Both the position numbers and the translations under genes were made by a program. The notes beneath the pieces are model-generated. The model saw only the letters and a program-made list of their open reading frames with translations. It was not told the DNA's origin and did no database searches. This document shows, in pieces, positions 55,362 through 64,000 of a DNA stretch of 64,000 nucleotides. Source of the DNA: Bradyrhizobium roseum (GTDB lineage: Bacteria > Pseudomonadota > Alphaproteobacteria > Rhizobiales > Xanthobacteraceae); NCBI RefSeq assembly GCF_030413175.1, contig NZ_CP129212.1, forward strand, positions 7,255,412-7,319,411. The letters are read 5' to 3'. Numbering within the stretch: the stretch's first letter is position 1; the number at the start of each line of letters is the position of its first letter.

Positions 55362-56459
55362 TCAATAATGCCCGAACGCCACCGGCCGGAACGCGTTCAG
55401 CAGGTGCTGGTCGAGCTTGTCGCCCATCTCTTCCATCATGGCGAAAGCGCGGGCATGGGTGAACTGCAGCCGGTAGGCGCGCTTCTCGACCAGGGCGGCA
55501 TAGATGTCCACGATCGTGGTCAGCCGAACGATGTCGCTGATCTGCTTGCCATTGAGGCCGTCGGGATAGCCGGTGCCGTCGAGGAACTCGTGGTGATGCA
55601 GCACCACGTCGAGCATTTCGGGCGGAAAGCCGCCTTGCGCGGACAGCGCCTCATGACCGCGGCGCGGATGCTGACGCATCTCTTCCATCTCCTCCAGCGT
55701 CAGCGGGCCCGGCTTGTCGAGGATCGCGACGGGGATGAAGGCCTTGCCGACGTCGTGCAGCAGGGCGGCGCGCGCCAGGCGGCGCTGGTCGTCATCGCGC
55801 ATGCCGAGGTGCTGCGCGTAGGAGACCGCAAAGCCGGTGACGAACAGGCAGTGGCGGTAGCTGCCGGTATGGTGGCAGCCGACCGTGGTCAGCCACTCAC
55901 GCAGCGACGAATGCTTGATCGCCTTGAGGATCTTGTTCTCGGCTTCGACGATGTCGCTGAATTTCAGGGGAACGCCGGCCGGGAGCCCTTCAAAAATCTT
56001 GACCATCACGGCGTGCGCCGCCTCGACACCGCGGTTCAGCACCTTGCCGCGATCGGTCTCGTCAAAGCCGTCGCTATCGGGGAATGCGGCGCGAATCCGT
56101 TGCAGGATGCCTTGCGCGTCGAACGGCCGGGCGATGGTGTCGGTGGCGCCGAGCGCCCAGGCCTGCATCGAGCCGTGATGCAGCGCGTCGGCCAACACGA
56201 ACAGCCGCGGCATCTCGCGATAGGCTTCGGTGCGCAGCTTGTTGCGCACCAATTGCACGCTCTCGGCAGAACGCAGGTTGATGTCGACCACGATACCGGC
56301 GAGGTCGCGCTCCGGTGCATCGGGAATGTCGGACGTGGCGATGGTGTCGACCTGGCCTACCGATCGCAGAATGCTGGCGAGCTCACTGCTCTGATCGCTC
56401 CGATCCGAAGCCAGCAGCAGCCGGCGCTTGATCGAAGTCTTGTTGGCTGCCGATGTCAT
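55362..56459 (-). CDS. HD-GYP domain protein with an N-terminal receiver-like domain
   Basis: The 365-residue product has a receiver-like region (about 10-125) followed by an HD-GYP domain (about 160-365). The HD-GYP motifs HDVGK, the HHHEFLDGTGYP segment, and a final AYR region are present, indicating cyclic-di-GMP phosphodiesterase activity. The receiver contains VVDINL where the phosphorylation site is expected. The ATG at 56459 was chosen; the frame is open 29 codons further. It may control motility or surface behaviour. Confidence 0.87.
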   Translation of the reverse strand: MTSAANKTSIKRRLLLASDRSDQSSELASILRSVGQVDTIATSDIPDAPERDLAGIVVDINLRSAESVQLVRNKLRTEAYREMPRLFVLADALHHGSMQAWALGATDTIARPFDAQGILQRIRAAFPDSDGFDETDRGKVLNRGVEAAHAVMVKIFEGLPAGVPLKFSDIVEAENKILKAIKHSSLREWLTTVGCHHTGSYRHCLFVTGFAVSYAQHLGMRDDDQRRLARAALLHDVGKAFIPVAILDKPGPLTLEEMEEMRQHPRRGHEALSAQGGFPPEMLDVVLHHHEFLDGTGYPDGLNGKQISDIVRLTTIVDIYAALVEKRAYRLQFTHARAFAMMEEMGDKLDQHLLNAFRPVAFGHY

Positions 56460-56785
56460 GAAACCCCAAAACCCCTCGCGGTGACGATTTGCATTCGACG
56501 CTAGCGGAGAATGCGTTCCCCGGGCCTTAAGAGGGACCGTGAACATAGGCTTCCGAGAAAGCTAAAATTTTAGGGATAGCATTGATGATGCGCTGCATTG
56601 CATACTCGCCTTTGCAAGCGGCTTTGGCTTGTGCGCTGCGGCGTGGCTTCACAGGGCTGCCTGTCGCGCACGGGCGGCAGATGCATACTCCGTTTCCGCA
56701 TTTCCTGTTCCCGGACGGATCGCGGTAGGATGCGGCAGCTGGGACGGCGACGCCGGAATTTCACATCCATTTGGGGAGAGCGGAG

Positions 56786-57574
56786 ATGCCGACGATCGAT
56801 CGCGACGGGGTCAAGATCTACTATGAGGTGCACGGCTCCGGTCCACCTCTCTTGCTGACCCACGGCTATTCCTCGACCAGCGGGATGTGGCAGGGCCAGA
56901 TCGCGGCGCTCTCGAAACATCACACGCTCATCCTGTGGGACATGAGGGGTCATGGCCAGTCCGATTATCCCGAAAATGTCGCGGCCTACAGCGAGGCGCT
57001 GACGGTGGCCGACATGGCGGCCCTGCTCGATGCGGTCGGCGCCCAACGGGCGATCGTCGGCGGGCTGTCGCTGGGCGGCTACATGTCGCTGGCATTCTAC
57101 CGCGCCCATCCCGAGCGGGTCCGCGCGCTGCTGATCATCGACACCGGCCCCGGGTTCAAGAAGGACGAGGCGCGCGAGGTCTGGAACAAGCGGGCGCACG
57201 ACACCGGCGACCGGTTCGAGCGCGAGGGGCTGGAGGTTCTGAAATCGGCAAGCCGCGAGCGCTCCAGCGTCACCCACCGCGACGCGTCCGGACTGGCGCG
57301 CGCCGCGCGCGGCATGCTGACCCAGCGCGATGCCCGCGTGATCGAGTCCCTGCCCGAAATCAAGGCGCCGTCGCTGATCGTGGTAGGCGCCGACGATACG
57401 CCGTTCCTTGCGGCCTCCGACTACATGGCGGCCAAGATTCCCGGCGCGCAGAAGGTGGTGATCCCGGCCGCCGGCCACGCCGTCAACATCGACCAGCCGC
57501 AGGCCTTCATCGACGCCGTGCTGCCGTTCCTCGACAGCCTCGATGCAGGGGCAAGGCAGAAGGCCGCATCGTGA
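56786..57574 (+). CDS. Alpha/beta hydrolase
   Basis: The 262-residue product has the GLSLGG nucleophile elbow with Ser, an oxyanion HGYSST motif near the start, and the catalytic His in GHAVN near residue 237. The substrate is not visible. GGAG precedes the ATG at 56786. The stop overlaps the start of the next gene (GTGA), so both are cotranscribed. Confidence 0.9.
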   Translation: MPTIDRDGVKIYYEVHGSGPPLLLTHGYSSTSGMWQGQIAALSKHHTLILWDMRGHGQSDYPENVAAYSEALTVADMAALLDAVGAQRAIVGGLSLGGYMSLAFYRAHPERVRALLIIDTGPGFKKDEAREVWNKRAHDTGDRFEREGLEVLKSASRERSSVTHRDASGLARAARGMLTQRDARVIESLPEIKAPSLIVVGADDTPFLAASDYMAAKIPGAQKVVIPAAGHAVNIDQPQAFIDAVLPFLDSLDAGARQKAAS

Positions 57575-57915
57575 AGGCCGCCGCGCTCGCCCTCGTCCTG
57601 ATCACCGGCGGCTCCGCGCCAGCGTCCGCGCAGCACTTGCCGCCGATCGGCGGCCCCTACCCGCCGCCATTTACCGAGACCTTGTCCAACAATATCCCGC
57701 TGGTATTCGGCATGGGGGCCGACGAAGCCGCCCAAGCACTCGGCGTGCCGCTCAATCACGTCCGCGGCCGGCCGGGCGAGGAAATCTTCCTCGCGTTCCG
57801 CAACGTCGGCGGCAGCGGATTGTTCGTCAAGCAGGACCGGCTGTTCCTGCAGTTCCGCAAGGGCAGGCTGGCCGGCTGGAAGGGCGACTGGGGCCACAAC
57901 TGGATGTGGCAATAA
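57571..57915 (+). CDS. Secreted protein of unknown function, 114 residues
   Basis: The frame begins with GTG overlapping the hydrolase stop. A signal peptide (about 1-20, ending ASA) is followed by a Pro-rich segment and a Trp-rich C-terminus (GDWGHNWMW). I do not recognise a family. Position suggests it belongs with the hydrolase. Confidence 0.65.
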   Translation: MKAAALALVLITGGSAPASAQHLPPIGGPYPPPFTETLSNNIPLVFGMGADEAAQALGVPLNHVRGRPGEEIFLAFRNVGGSGLFVKQDRLFLQFRKGRLAGWKGDWGHNWMWQ

Positions 57916-57962
57916 GCGGCTTCAGCCGACTCACCTACTCATGCAACCCAGAACAGGAAGGA

Positions 57963-58643
57963 ATGACCGTGGGACAGGATATCAAACTGACGGCTTCGGA
58001 CGGCTTCAACCTCGGCGGCTATCGCGCCGACCCTGCGGGCAAGCCGAAGGCGGCCATCGTGGTGATCCAGGAAATTTTTGGCGTCAATCACCATATCCGC
58101 TCGGTGTGCGACCGGCTCGCGGCCGATGGCTACGTCGCGATCGCGCCGGCGATCTTCGATCGCATCCAGCCGGATTTTCAATGCGGCTATTCGCCGGACG
58201 AGGTCGCGAACGCCCGCAAATTCATCGCCAGTCCGGATTGGACGGCGATGCTGCGCGATACGCAGGCCGCGATCGATGCGGTGAAGGATGTCGGCGCGGT
58301 CGGCATCATCGGCTTCTGCCTCGGCGGCAGTATCGCCTATGCCGCCGCGACCAAGCTGAACGGCCTTTCGGCCGCGGTGGGCTATTACGGCGGCGCCGTC
58401 GTCCGCTTCGTCGACGACAAGCCCCAGGTGCCGACGCAACTGCATTTCGGTGAAAAAGATGCGGGCATTCCGCTGACCGACGTCGAGACCATCAAGTCCA
58501 AGCGGCCCGAGGTCGAGGTCCATATATATCCCGGCGCGCAGCACGGTTTCCACTGCGACGAGCGGGCGAGCTACGACAAGGCCAGTGCCGATATCGCCTG
58601 GCCGCGCAGCTTGGCGTTCTTTGCCAAGCATTTGAAGAAATAA
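57963..58643 (+). CDS. Dienelactone hydrolase family protein
   Basis: The 226-residue product has the Cys nucleophile in GFCLGGS, an Asp in the later AGIPLTD region and a His in QHGFHCD, the dienelactone hydrolase triad. It would hydrolyse a lactone or ester. GGAAGGA precedes the ATG. It follows the small secreted protein gene by 47 bases and may be part of the same operon. Confidence 0.9.
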   Translation: MTVGQDIKLTASDGFNLGGYRADPAGKPKAAIVVIQEIFGVNHHIRSVCDRLAADGYVAIAPAIFDRIQPDFQCGYSPDEVANARKFIASPDWTAMLRDTQAAIDAVKDVGAVGIIGFCLGGSIAYAAATKLNGLSAAVGYYGGAVVRFVDDKPQVPTQLHFGEKDAGIPLTDVETIKSKRPEVEVHIYPGAQHGFHCDERASYDKASADIAWPRSLAFFAKHLKK

Positions 58644-58663
58644 GGGGCGCGATCTCTCTCGTC

Positions 58664-58765
58664 CGTCATTCCGGGGCGTGCGCAGCACGAACCCGGAATC
58701 CAACTAACCACGCGCAAGTCGCGAATTGGGTTCCGGGCTCTCGCTACGCGAGCCCCGGAACGACG
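58664..58765. repeat. Palindromic intergenic element, CGTCATTCCGGGGC type
   Basis: CGTCATTCCGGGGC at 58664-58677 pairs with GCCCCGGAACGACG at 58752-58765 with one mismatch. An inner pair (CCCGGAATCCAA with TTGGGTTCCGGG) makes a branched hairpin. This belongs to a repeat family common in Rhizobiales intergenic DNA. It lies between convergent genes and could act as a bidirectional terminator. Confidence 0.8.
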
Positions 58766-58783
58766 GCACAGGGCTACTCCGCC

Positions 58784-59788
58784 TTACTCGCCCTTGACGC
58801 CGGTTTGCTTCACGACGTCGGCCCATTTATCGAGGTCGCGGCGCAGCGCCTTGTCGAAGTCTTCGGGCGATCCGCCAACCGGAACGAGGCTCAGCGTCTC
58901 GATACCTGCGATGCCTTCGGGCGAGGCAACGATCCGGGCGAGCTCATCGGAAAGCTTCTTCACGATGTCCTTGGGCGTGGCAGCGGGTACGAACACGCCG
59001 AGCCAGCCTTCGATCTCGAAGCCGGGATAGCCGAGTTCGCCCATCGTCGGCACGTCGGGCATCGCCTTCCTGCGCTGTTCACCGCCCACCGCCAGCGCCC
59101 GGAACTTGCCGGCCTTGATCTGCGCGTGCGCCGTGGTCAGGTCCTGGAACGCCGTGATCACGGTGTTGTTGAGCAAATCATTCGTCAGCGGAGCCGAGCC
59201 GCGATAGGGAATGTGGGTCATGTCGATATTGGCGACCTTCTTGAGCAGTTCGCCATAGAGATGCGACGTCGTGGCATTGCCAAAGGTGCCATAGGGCTTG
59301 CCGGGATTGGCCTTGGCATAGTCGACCAGTTCCTTCACCGACTTGAACGGCTGCTGCTCGGGAACCACTAGAACGATCGTCGACAGCGCCACCTGGGTGA
59401 CCGGCGTGAGATCCTTGAAGACGTCGTAGGGCAGCTTCGGAACGAGGCTGGGCGCCTGGATGATCTGGGTGATGGCGAGCAGCACGGTGTAGCCGTCGGG
59501 CTGCGCTTTGGCGACGAAATCGTTGCCGACCACGCCGCCGCCGCCCGACTTGTTCTCCACGACCACGGTCGTCTTCCACGACTCCGAGAGCTTGTTGGCA
59601 AGCAGACGGCCCAGCACGTCGGTGGCACCGCCCGCGGGATAAGGGATCACCAACGTAATGCGGCGACTCGGATAGGCATCCGCCGCGACCGCTTGCGAAG
59701 CGCCGAACACGGCAGTCATGGCGATGGAAGCCAGCAATGCTGCTGCGGTCACCGCGCGCGTCACGCTGACCGGCAAAAGATAGTTCAT
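58784..59788 (-). CDS. Bug/TctC-family solute-binding protein 2
   Basis: The 334-residue protein has a long signal peptide (ending AVA near residue 35) and the Bug motifs YPAGGATDVLGR and HIPYRGSAPLTND. It is about as related to the protein at 50488-51465 as typical family members. CGGAG precedes the ATG at 59788. No transport genes lie next to it. Confidence 0.92.
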   Translation of the reverse strand: MNYLLPVSVTRAVTAAALLASIAMTAVFGASQAVAADAYPSRRITLVIPYPAGGATDVLGRLLANKLSESWKTTVVVENKSGGGGVVGNDFVAKAQPDGYTVLLAITQIIQAPSLVPKLPYDVFKDLTPVTQVALSTIVLVVPEQQPFKSVKELVDYAKANPGKPYGTFGNATTSHLYGELLKKVANIDMTHIPYRGSAPLTNDLLNNTVITAFQDLTTAHAQIKAGKFRALAVGGEQRRKAMPDVPTMGELGYPGFEIEGWLGVFVPAATPKDIVKKLSDELARIVASPEGIAGIETLSLVPVGGSPEDFDKALRRDLDKWADVVKQTGVKGE

Positions 59789-60180
59789 GGTCACACTCCG
59801 GATTGCAGGCACTCAACGGACAAACCGGCGCGCCTCGTTTCGACGATGCACTGTCTACAATGCTGCAGCGCAACTGGAAACACCGTTTCGAGTGCTGCCA
59901 ACACATAGCGCTGATTTATCGCAACCGATGCTCATGCGCGGTAGAACAGAGCCCGCAGAAAAGCGCAAACTTTCATTCACGCTACCCTGAGTTTAACGCT
60001 CGCGCGCAGGCGATTCTGCAATCCGATGCGAACGCTGCTCATGCAGGCGCAAGCGGAACACAGATTGCCTAGCGATCCAGCCGCGAGGCATTTGCCCAAG
60101 CATCTTGCTCAACAAAACGGCCAGATCGCGATGAGGATTTGATGAAAATGCGTCGCGAGCGAATGGATTTTCGAAAGACT
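59789..60180. other. Intergenic region without recognised features
   Basis: Nearly 400 bases between the second Bug protein start and the end of the export lipoprotein gene. It must hold the Bug gene promoter. I see no clear gene, repeat or promoter. Confidence 0.5.
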
Positions 60181-60960
60181 CTAGAACCAGCGCTCGCCAA
60201 CGAGCACGGTGTCACCGGGGCTGACCGCGCTGCCGGGCGGAACGACGTAGCGCGCCGTGCCCGACGCGTCGGTATGGGTGACCGTGACGCGGTCGCGCCG
60301 CGCGCGCGGCGAAAACCCACCGGCGATCGCCACGGCGCTCTCGACCGTCATGTTCGGAACATACGGATACTGCCCGGGCGCGGCGACCTCGCCGAGAATG
60401 AAGAACGGCCGGTAGGCCTCGACCTCCACCGCGACCGAAGGCTCCCGGATGAAGCCGGCGCGCAGCTTCGCCGCGATCTCCCCCGCCAGTCCGGCCGTGG
60501 TGCGGCCGCGTGCTGCCACCGAGCCGATCAGCGGCATTGTGATCGAACCGCCGGCGCTGACCGCATAGGTGTTGGTGAGACCCTCCTGGCCATAGACGAC
60601 GACGCGCAGCTTGTCGCCGGCATCAAGATGATAAGGGGTGTCATGCCGCACGGCCACGGGTTCGGCATAGGCAGGCACGGCAACGGGGGCAGCTGCTGCG
60701 CGCGGCGCCGCGGCGAACGCGGCGCGAACCGCACCGACAGCACCGCTGCCGGAACTGGTGGCGACCGCCGGCGGCGGCGCACCGGTCGGCTGGCCATAGG
60801 CCAATGAATCGAGATCGTCTTGCGGCGCGAGCGCAACAGGTCCAGTCGTGCGCATGCAGCCCGACAGTGCGAGCGCGGTGATGATCGCAGTGATCGGAAT
60901 TCGAAACGCGCGCACAACCCGCACCGGAGCCATCCCTTGAAGCGAGACAGCTCCAGTCAT
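60181..60960 (-). CDS. Polysaccharide export lipoprotein (Wza/BexD-like)
   Basis: The 259-residue product has a lipobox (LALSGC near residue 35), the polysaccharide export domain (YHLDAGDKLRVVVYGQ) and an SLBB-like segment (FFILGEVAAPGQYPYV). It is shorter than Wza and lacks a clear C-terminal membrane helix. It probably takes part in exopolysaccharide export at the outer membrane. The start is uncertain (60960 or 60933). It is a single gene. Confidence 0.85.
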   Translation of the reverse strand: MTGAVSLQGMAPVRVVRAFRIPITAIITALALSGCMRTTGPVALAPQDDLDSLAYGQPTGAPPPAVATSSGSGAVGAVRAAFAAAPRAAAAPVAVPAYAEPVAVRHDTPYHLDAGDKLRVVVYGQEGLTNTYAVSAGGSITMPLIGSVAARGRTTAGLAGEIAAKLRAGFIREPSVAVEVEAYRPFFILGEVAAPGQYPYVPNMTVESAVAIAGGFSPRARRDRVTVTHTDASGTARYVVPPGSAVSPGDTVLVGERWF

Positions 60961-61059
60961 GCATCGGCTATGGTTAATAAAGGGTATTTTGCGATCAGAG
61001 GTAGCGCAATATTGAAGCATCGCCCCGGACTTGCAGGGCGAGGACAGTGGAGGCCTCTC

Positions 61060-61716
61060 TCAGGCCATGACGCCGACACCGATCGGGCACGACACGCCGG
61101 TGCCGCCCAGCCCGCAATAGCCCGCCGGGTTCTTGGCGAGATACTGCTGATGATAGTCCTCGGCGAAATAGAATTCGCCCGACGGCGCGATCTCGGTGGT
61201 GATGGCACCGAGCCCCTTCGCCGCCAGCGCCTTCTGGTACGTCGCCTTCGACGCCTCGGCAGCCTGCCGCTGCGCGTCGCCAAAGGTATAGATCGCCGAG
61301 CGATACTGGGTGCCGACATCGTTGCCCTGGCGCATGCCCTGCGTCGGGTTGTGGTTTTCCCAGAACGTCTTCAGCAACTGCGCGTAGGAGATCTTCTTCG
61401 GATCGAACACGACCAGCACCACTTCGGTATGACCGGTGCGGCCCGAGCAGACCTCTTCATAGGTCGGGTTGGGCGTGTGTCCGCCGGCATAGCCTGCGGC
61501 GGTGGCATGGATCCCGTCGCCGAGTTGCCAGAACTTGCGCTCGGCGCCCCAGAAACAGCCGAGCCCGAATACCGCCTGCGCGAGGCCTGCGGGATAAGGC
61601 GGCTGCAGCTTGCGGCCGTTGACGAAATGCGTGGTGGCGGTCGGCATCGGGGTGGCGCGGCCGGGCAACGCTTCGGCGGCGCTCGGCAACGCGGTGGTCT
61701 TGCGCATGAACAACAT
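61060..61716 (-). CDS. msrA: Peptide methionine-(S)-sulfoxide reductase MsrA
   Basis: MsrA repairs oxidised methionine. The 218-residue product has the catalytic GCFWGAE motif (Cys near 54) and a C-terminal resolving region with Cys in GYCGLGG and SCP. The first 40 residues are an N-terminal extension. GGAGG stands before the ATG at 61716; the frame is open 35 codons further upstream. Confidence 0.95.
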   Translation of the reverse strand: MLFMRKTTALPSAAEALPGRATPMPTATTHFVNGRKLQPPYPAGLAQAVFGLGCFWGAERKFWQLGDGIHATAAGYAGGHTPNPTYEEVCSGRTGHTEVVLVVFDPKKISYAQLLKTFWENHNPTQGMRQGNDVGTQYRSAIYTFGDAQRQAAEASKATYQKALAAKGLGAITTEIAPSGEFYFAEDYHQQYLAKNPAGYCGLGGTGVSCPIGVGVMA

Positions 61717-61843
61717 GGCGTACCTCCAGGCGGGACATCGGCCTGGCGCGGCTTCGCCGGTGGCCGGTTGGACTCCCATATATGTCTCGACGCCGGATAC
61801 CGCAGCCCTGTTGCGCCGCACGACGCCAGGAACGCCTGCCGGG

Positions 61844-62161
61844 TCAATCCCTGGAGTAGCCGATCAACGGCTTGCTCGGCCGGAACAGGATCATCAGCAG
61901 GATGCCGATCACGCCCAGCACGGCAAAAACCGGCTGTTCCAGCAGCACGCGGACGACGCTGGTCCAGAGCCAGGGTGCGACACCCTCGACCCAGGTCCGA
62001 AATGCCAGCTGGCTGGACTGATGGATGTCGTTCCAGAACTGCCCGAACCGGGTGAACCGCAGGGTCTGGTCGGCGACGAAGCGGGCGCCGTCATAGACCA
62101 TGAAGATGAATCCGCCGGCCAGAAGCAGCAGGCCGATAAGCCGAAAAAAACCGCGGATCAT
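61844..62161 (-). CDS. Small membrane protein, 105 residues
   Basis: The product has two hydrophobic segments (about 5-22 and 75-95) and an amphipathic middle with several Trp and Phe. AAGGTGAG precedes the ATG. It resembles a conserved Bradyrhizobium-type small membrane protein, but I cannot assign a role. It lies 128 bases from msrA on the same strand. Confidence 0.8.
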   Translation of the reverse strand: MIRGFFRLIGLLLLAGGFIFMVYDGARFVADQTLRFTRFGQFWNDIHQSSQLAFRTWVEGVAPWLWTSVVRVLLEQPVFAVLGVIGILLMILFRPSKPLIGYSRD

Positions 62162-62293
62162 GCCTCACCTTAATATATGTCGCCCGCCAAGGCCGTCAGC
62201 CAATACCGGGCCCCCCCTGGAAATTCAACCTCATCAGCACCTTAACCCGCCATTTCCGGCCCGCGTTCCGGCCTTTCGGGAAGCCGGAAAGCG

Positions 62294-62322
62294 TTGACGG
62301 TGCGGGAGGCGCCCTCTATAAG
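62294..62322 (+). promoter_or_regulatory. Sigma-70 promoter of rpsT
   Basis: TTGACG and TATAAG are separated by exactly 17 bases. It stands about 230 bases before the rpsT ATG and leaves a long leader that could carry autoregulation by S20. The rest of the 390-base interval from 62162 shows no further signal. Confidence 0.8.
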
Positions 62323-62551
62323 ACCTCCAATGGCGGCGGGCGCAATCCCGCCGCCGCTGTTCTTTGAGCCGCGCCGCTTTCGGGAGCACTTTTACTTCCG
62401 TCCATGGCAGCCTCAAGAATGGCTTAGCTTAAGAACACCCTGTAAAACGCACCAGCTGGAAAGTACCGCCAGCTTCGATCATGCAATTTGAACGGCCGGC
62501 GCGCTCAAGCCCGACCACCCGAGCGATGACAGCCGAAGGATAGTTGAGAAC

Positions 62552-62818
62552 ATGGCCAATACCTCTTCCGCCAAAAAGGCGACCCGCAAGATTGCCCGCC
62601 GCACCATCATCAACAAGTCGCGCCGCACCCAGATGCGCGGCGCGGTCCGGACCGTCGAGGAAGCGATCAAGAGCGGCGATCGCAATGCGGCCCTGGAAGC
62701 GATGAAGCGCGCGGAACCGGAACTGATGCAGGCGGCGCAGCGCAACATCGTTCACAAGAACAATGCGAGCCGGAAGGTGTCGCGCCTGACGCACGCGATC
62801 GCCAAGCTCGCGAAGTGA
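62552..62818 (+). CDS. rpsT: 30S ribosomal protein S20
   Basis: The 88-residue basic helical protein is S20, recognised by the [10 protein letters not shown] start and the KSRRTQMR and [12 protein letters not shown] segments. It binds 16S rRNA early in small-subunit assembly. In many Rhizobiales rpsT lies directly upstream of dnaA near the chromosome origin. A sigma-70 promoter precedes and a clear terminator follows. Confidence 0.98.
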   Translation: MANTSSAKKATRKIARRTIINKSRRTQMRGAVRTVEEAIKSGDRNAALEAMKRAEPELMQAAQRNIVHKNNASRKVSRLTHAIAKLAK

Positions 62819-62842
62819 ACTGACAGAAATTGACAGTCGTCA

Positions 62843-62872
62843 AAGCCCGGCCTCGCGCCGGGCTTTTTGTTT
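62843..62872 (+). terminator. Rho-independent terminator of rpsT
   Basis: AAGCCCGGC and GCCGGGCTT form a nine-pair stem with a five-base loop, followed by TTTGTTTT. It lies 24 bases after the rpsT stop. Confidence 0.93.
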
Positions 62873-63786
62873 TCCGACTCCTGCCCGCGCACACGCATGG
62901 CTCAAACTTCTTTCGCCAAGGCGCGCACAGCATGTTGCATTTCGGGCGCACGTTGAAAGGCGGCGCAATTGTCACGTTGCCGGGCATGGCCTGGCGTGTC
63001 ACATTTGTAACGCCCGTGATTTTACGTGGTGCAGTTATCGCGCCAGCGTTTTCGTGCGCATATGCGAGAAGCGCGAGCGCACATTGTCAACCAATCCATC
63101 GCCAGCTTCTTCTTTCGCGCCTTCTCGCCGCGCGGGTTACCCTGAAAAACAATTCCGAAAAACGCCGACTCGCTAATCACTTATCCACATAGCGAGGGTA
63201 AGCGTTTTGAAAATTGGTCCCGGTAACCACGATTGTAACGGTTTGTTAAAAATTTTTGCGAGTGCAGCGAAAACTGTCACACGTCCCGACGCCGCGGGAT
63301 TCTATGCGCTGATTCAAAAACTTGGTGTGGAGTTTCGCAACTGCAGTGTTGCAACTAAGCCGGAGAGTCGGGTCGCGACGTCGAATCACGGATTGTCAGA
63401 AATCACCCGTGGTGTATTTGTAACTCGTTCGCGACGCTCGAGGCTCTCCTGACCAGCGCGGTTTGAGACCCAAGAGCGGACGTGCAAATCGGCGGCGGTG
63501 TGCGCGTTAGCGACGCTTTCCAAGCGAAGCTGAGTTGGTAGCTCATAGCAATATGAGAGCGGTTGTTCTGTGTCTGAATTTCCTGGTGTGGCGCTCGTGT
63601 TCAGCGCGCGCCGGACAGGGAAACAAGACGAGGGGGAATGGAACGCTGACCGGCGATGCCATGATTGGGAACGCGGAGTTCGGGAACGTGTTGAAGACGA
63701 CAGACTGGGATACGCGGCGGCGCGGCAATCGAACAAGCGGATGTTCGGTAGCGGCAGACTGGCTTTGAACACTTGTGATCTGATTG
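62873..63786. other. Long non-coding stretch, candidate origin region
   Basis: More than 900 bases without a convincing gene follow rpsT. It contains a perfect DnaA box (63181-63189) and an AT-rich run at about 63236-63260 (GGTTTGTTAAAAATTTTTGCG) that could unwind. Open frames here are short and lack ribosome sites. By analogy with other Rhizobiales, dnaA may follow beyond 64000. Confidence 0.45.
63181..63189 (+). promoter_or_regulatory. Perfect DnaA box
   Basis: TTATCCACA matches the DnaA-binding consensus exactly. Only one perfect box was found, so it may belong to oriC or to the dnaA promoter rather than mark a full origin by itself. Confidence 0.7.
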
Positions 63787-63810
63787 CTCGCTGCGTGCTC
63801 TCGCAGCGAG
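63787..63810 (+). other. Hairpin before a small reading frame
   Basis: CTCGCTGCG and CGCAGCGAG form a perfect nine-pair stem with a six-base loop. It ends three bases before a GGGGGAGG ribosome-site-like run at the small frame starting at 63824. It could shield or expose that site. Confidence 0.5.
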
Positions 63811-63823
63811 AGGGGGAGGTACT

Positions 63824-63949
63824 ATGCTTTACGGAATCAACGCGACACTTGGCACCACCATTTCCATCGAGACCGCTTCTGAATCCCTGAACGACGCTAC
63901 CAGCCGTCCACGCGCGCAAACTCCGGGCAGACCGTCGAGTACGCGCTGA
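63824..63949 (+). CDS. Possible small protein, 41 residues
   Basis: A short frame with a strong GGGGGAGG ribosome site six bases before its ATG. The protein is Ser/Thr-rich and not recognised. A hairpin precedes it. It may be a small gene in the putative origin-dnaA region or a chance frame. Confidence 0.35.
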   Translation: MLYGINATLGTTISIETASESLNDATSRPRAQTPGRPSSTR

Positions 63950-64000
63950 CCTCGCGGCAGCTTCTCTCTCCATCCAGCCTTTGATCTGACAACGGCGGCT

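Noticed and set aside
55233-56504. A 423-residue plus-strand frame opposite the HD-GYP gene
   Set aside because: The minus strand has clear HD-GYP motifs; this is its shadow.

Overview
The window looks like chromosome of a Bradyrhizobium-type alphaproteobacterium (Nitrobacteraceae). The reasons are GC-rich coding, the fixR-nifA pair, a NifA with the C-X11-C-X19-C-X4-C cysteine pattern of the oxygen-sensitive rhizobial class, a NifE with a C-terminal BFD-like [2Fe-2S] domain, a DUF3551 protein, and short palindromic repeats of the kind scattered through Bradyrhizobium and Rhodopseudomonas genomes. No nod genes, transposases, tRNA genes or CRISPR arrays were seen. The nif cluster sits about 30 kb from rpsT and a perfect DnaA box, so it looks like a core chromosomal nif cluster rather than a symbiosis island.

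Positions 1 to about 34,000 are one large nitrogen fixation cluster. From the left, on the minus strand: a nif-type IscA, a ferredoxin and nifB; then a second operon of AAA+ ATPase, iscA, a NifU C-terminal domain protein, nifS, nifT and a SIR2-like protein. Next come small unknown genes, a Rieske protein paired with a flavin amine oxidase, a sulfurtransferase and two small unknowns. The structural operon nifH-D-K-E-N-X, DUF269, DUF683, fdxB, hspQ follows on the minus strand. Opposite nifH lie a degenerate response-regulator receiver and sufE. A complete suf set (fdxN, small orf, sufB, sufC, sufD, sufS, nifZ) follows, then nifA and fixR, and finally an FmdB-like zinc ribbon and a formate/nitrite-family channel on the plus strand.

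Matches to the sigma-54 promoter (TGGCAC-N5-TTGCA) and the NifA upstream site (TGT-N10-ACA) were found by eye in front of nifB, the AAA+ operon, nifH, the fdxN-suf operon and several unknown genes. This suggests that cofactor assembly, Fe-S supply and the unknown genes form one NifA regulon.

Positions 34,000 to 62,000 are ordinary accessory and housekeeping chromosome: a PCu(A)C-like copper protein divergent from a Met/His-rich outer-membrane protein, a chemotaxis receptor, a TRAP solute-binding protein, an ABC importer with two metallophosphoesterases, an ArsR/SRPBCC pair, two Bug-type solute-binding proteins, a CoA ligase, a frameshifted P450, an HD-GYP protein, hydrolases, a polysaccharide export lipoprotein and MsrA. 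The right end holds rpsT with a clear promoter and terminator, then over 1 kb with little coding and one DnaA box; this is the expected neighbourhood of dnaA and oriC, but dnaA itself is not reached.

All calls come from reading the sequence and the translations; no database search was run. Family names rest on recognised motifs and gene order.
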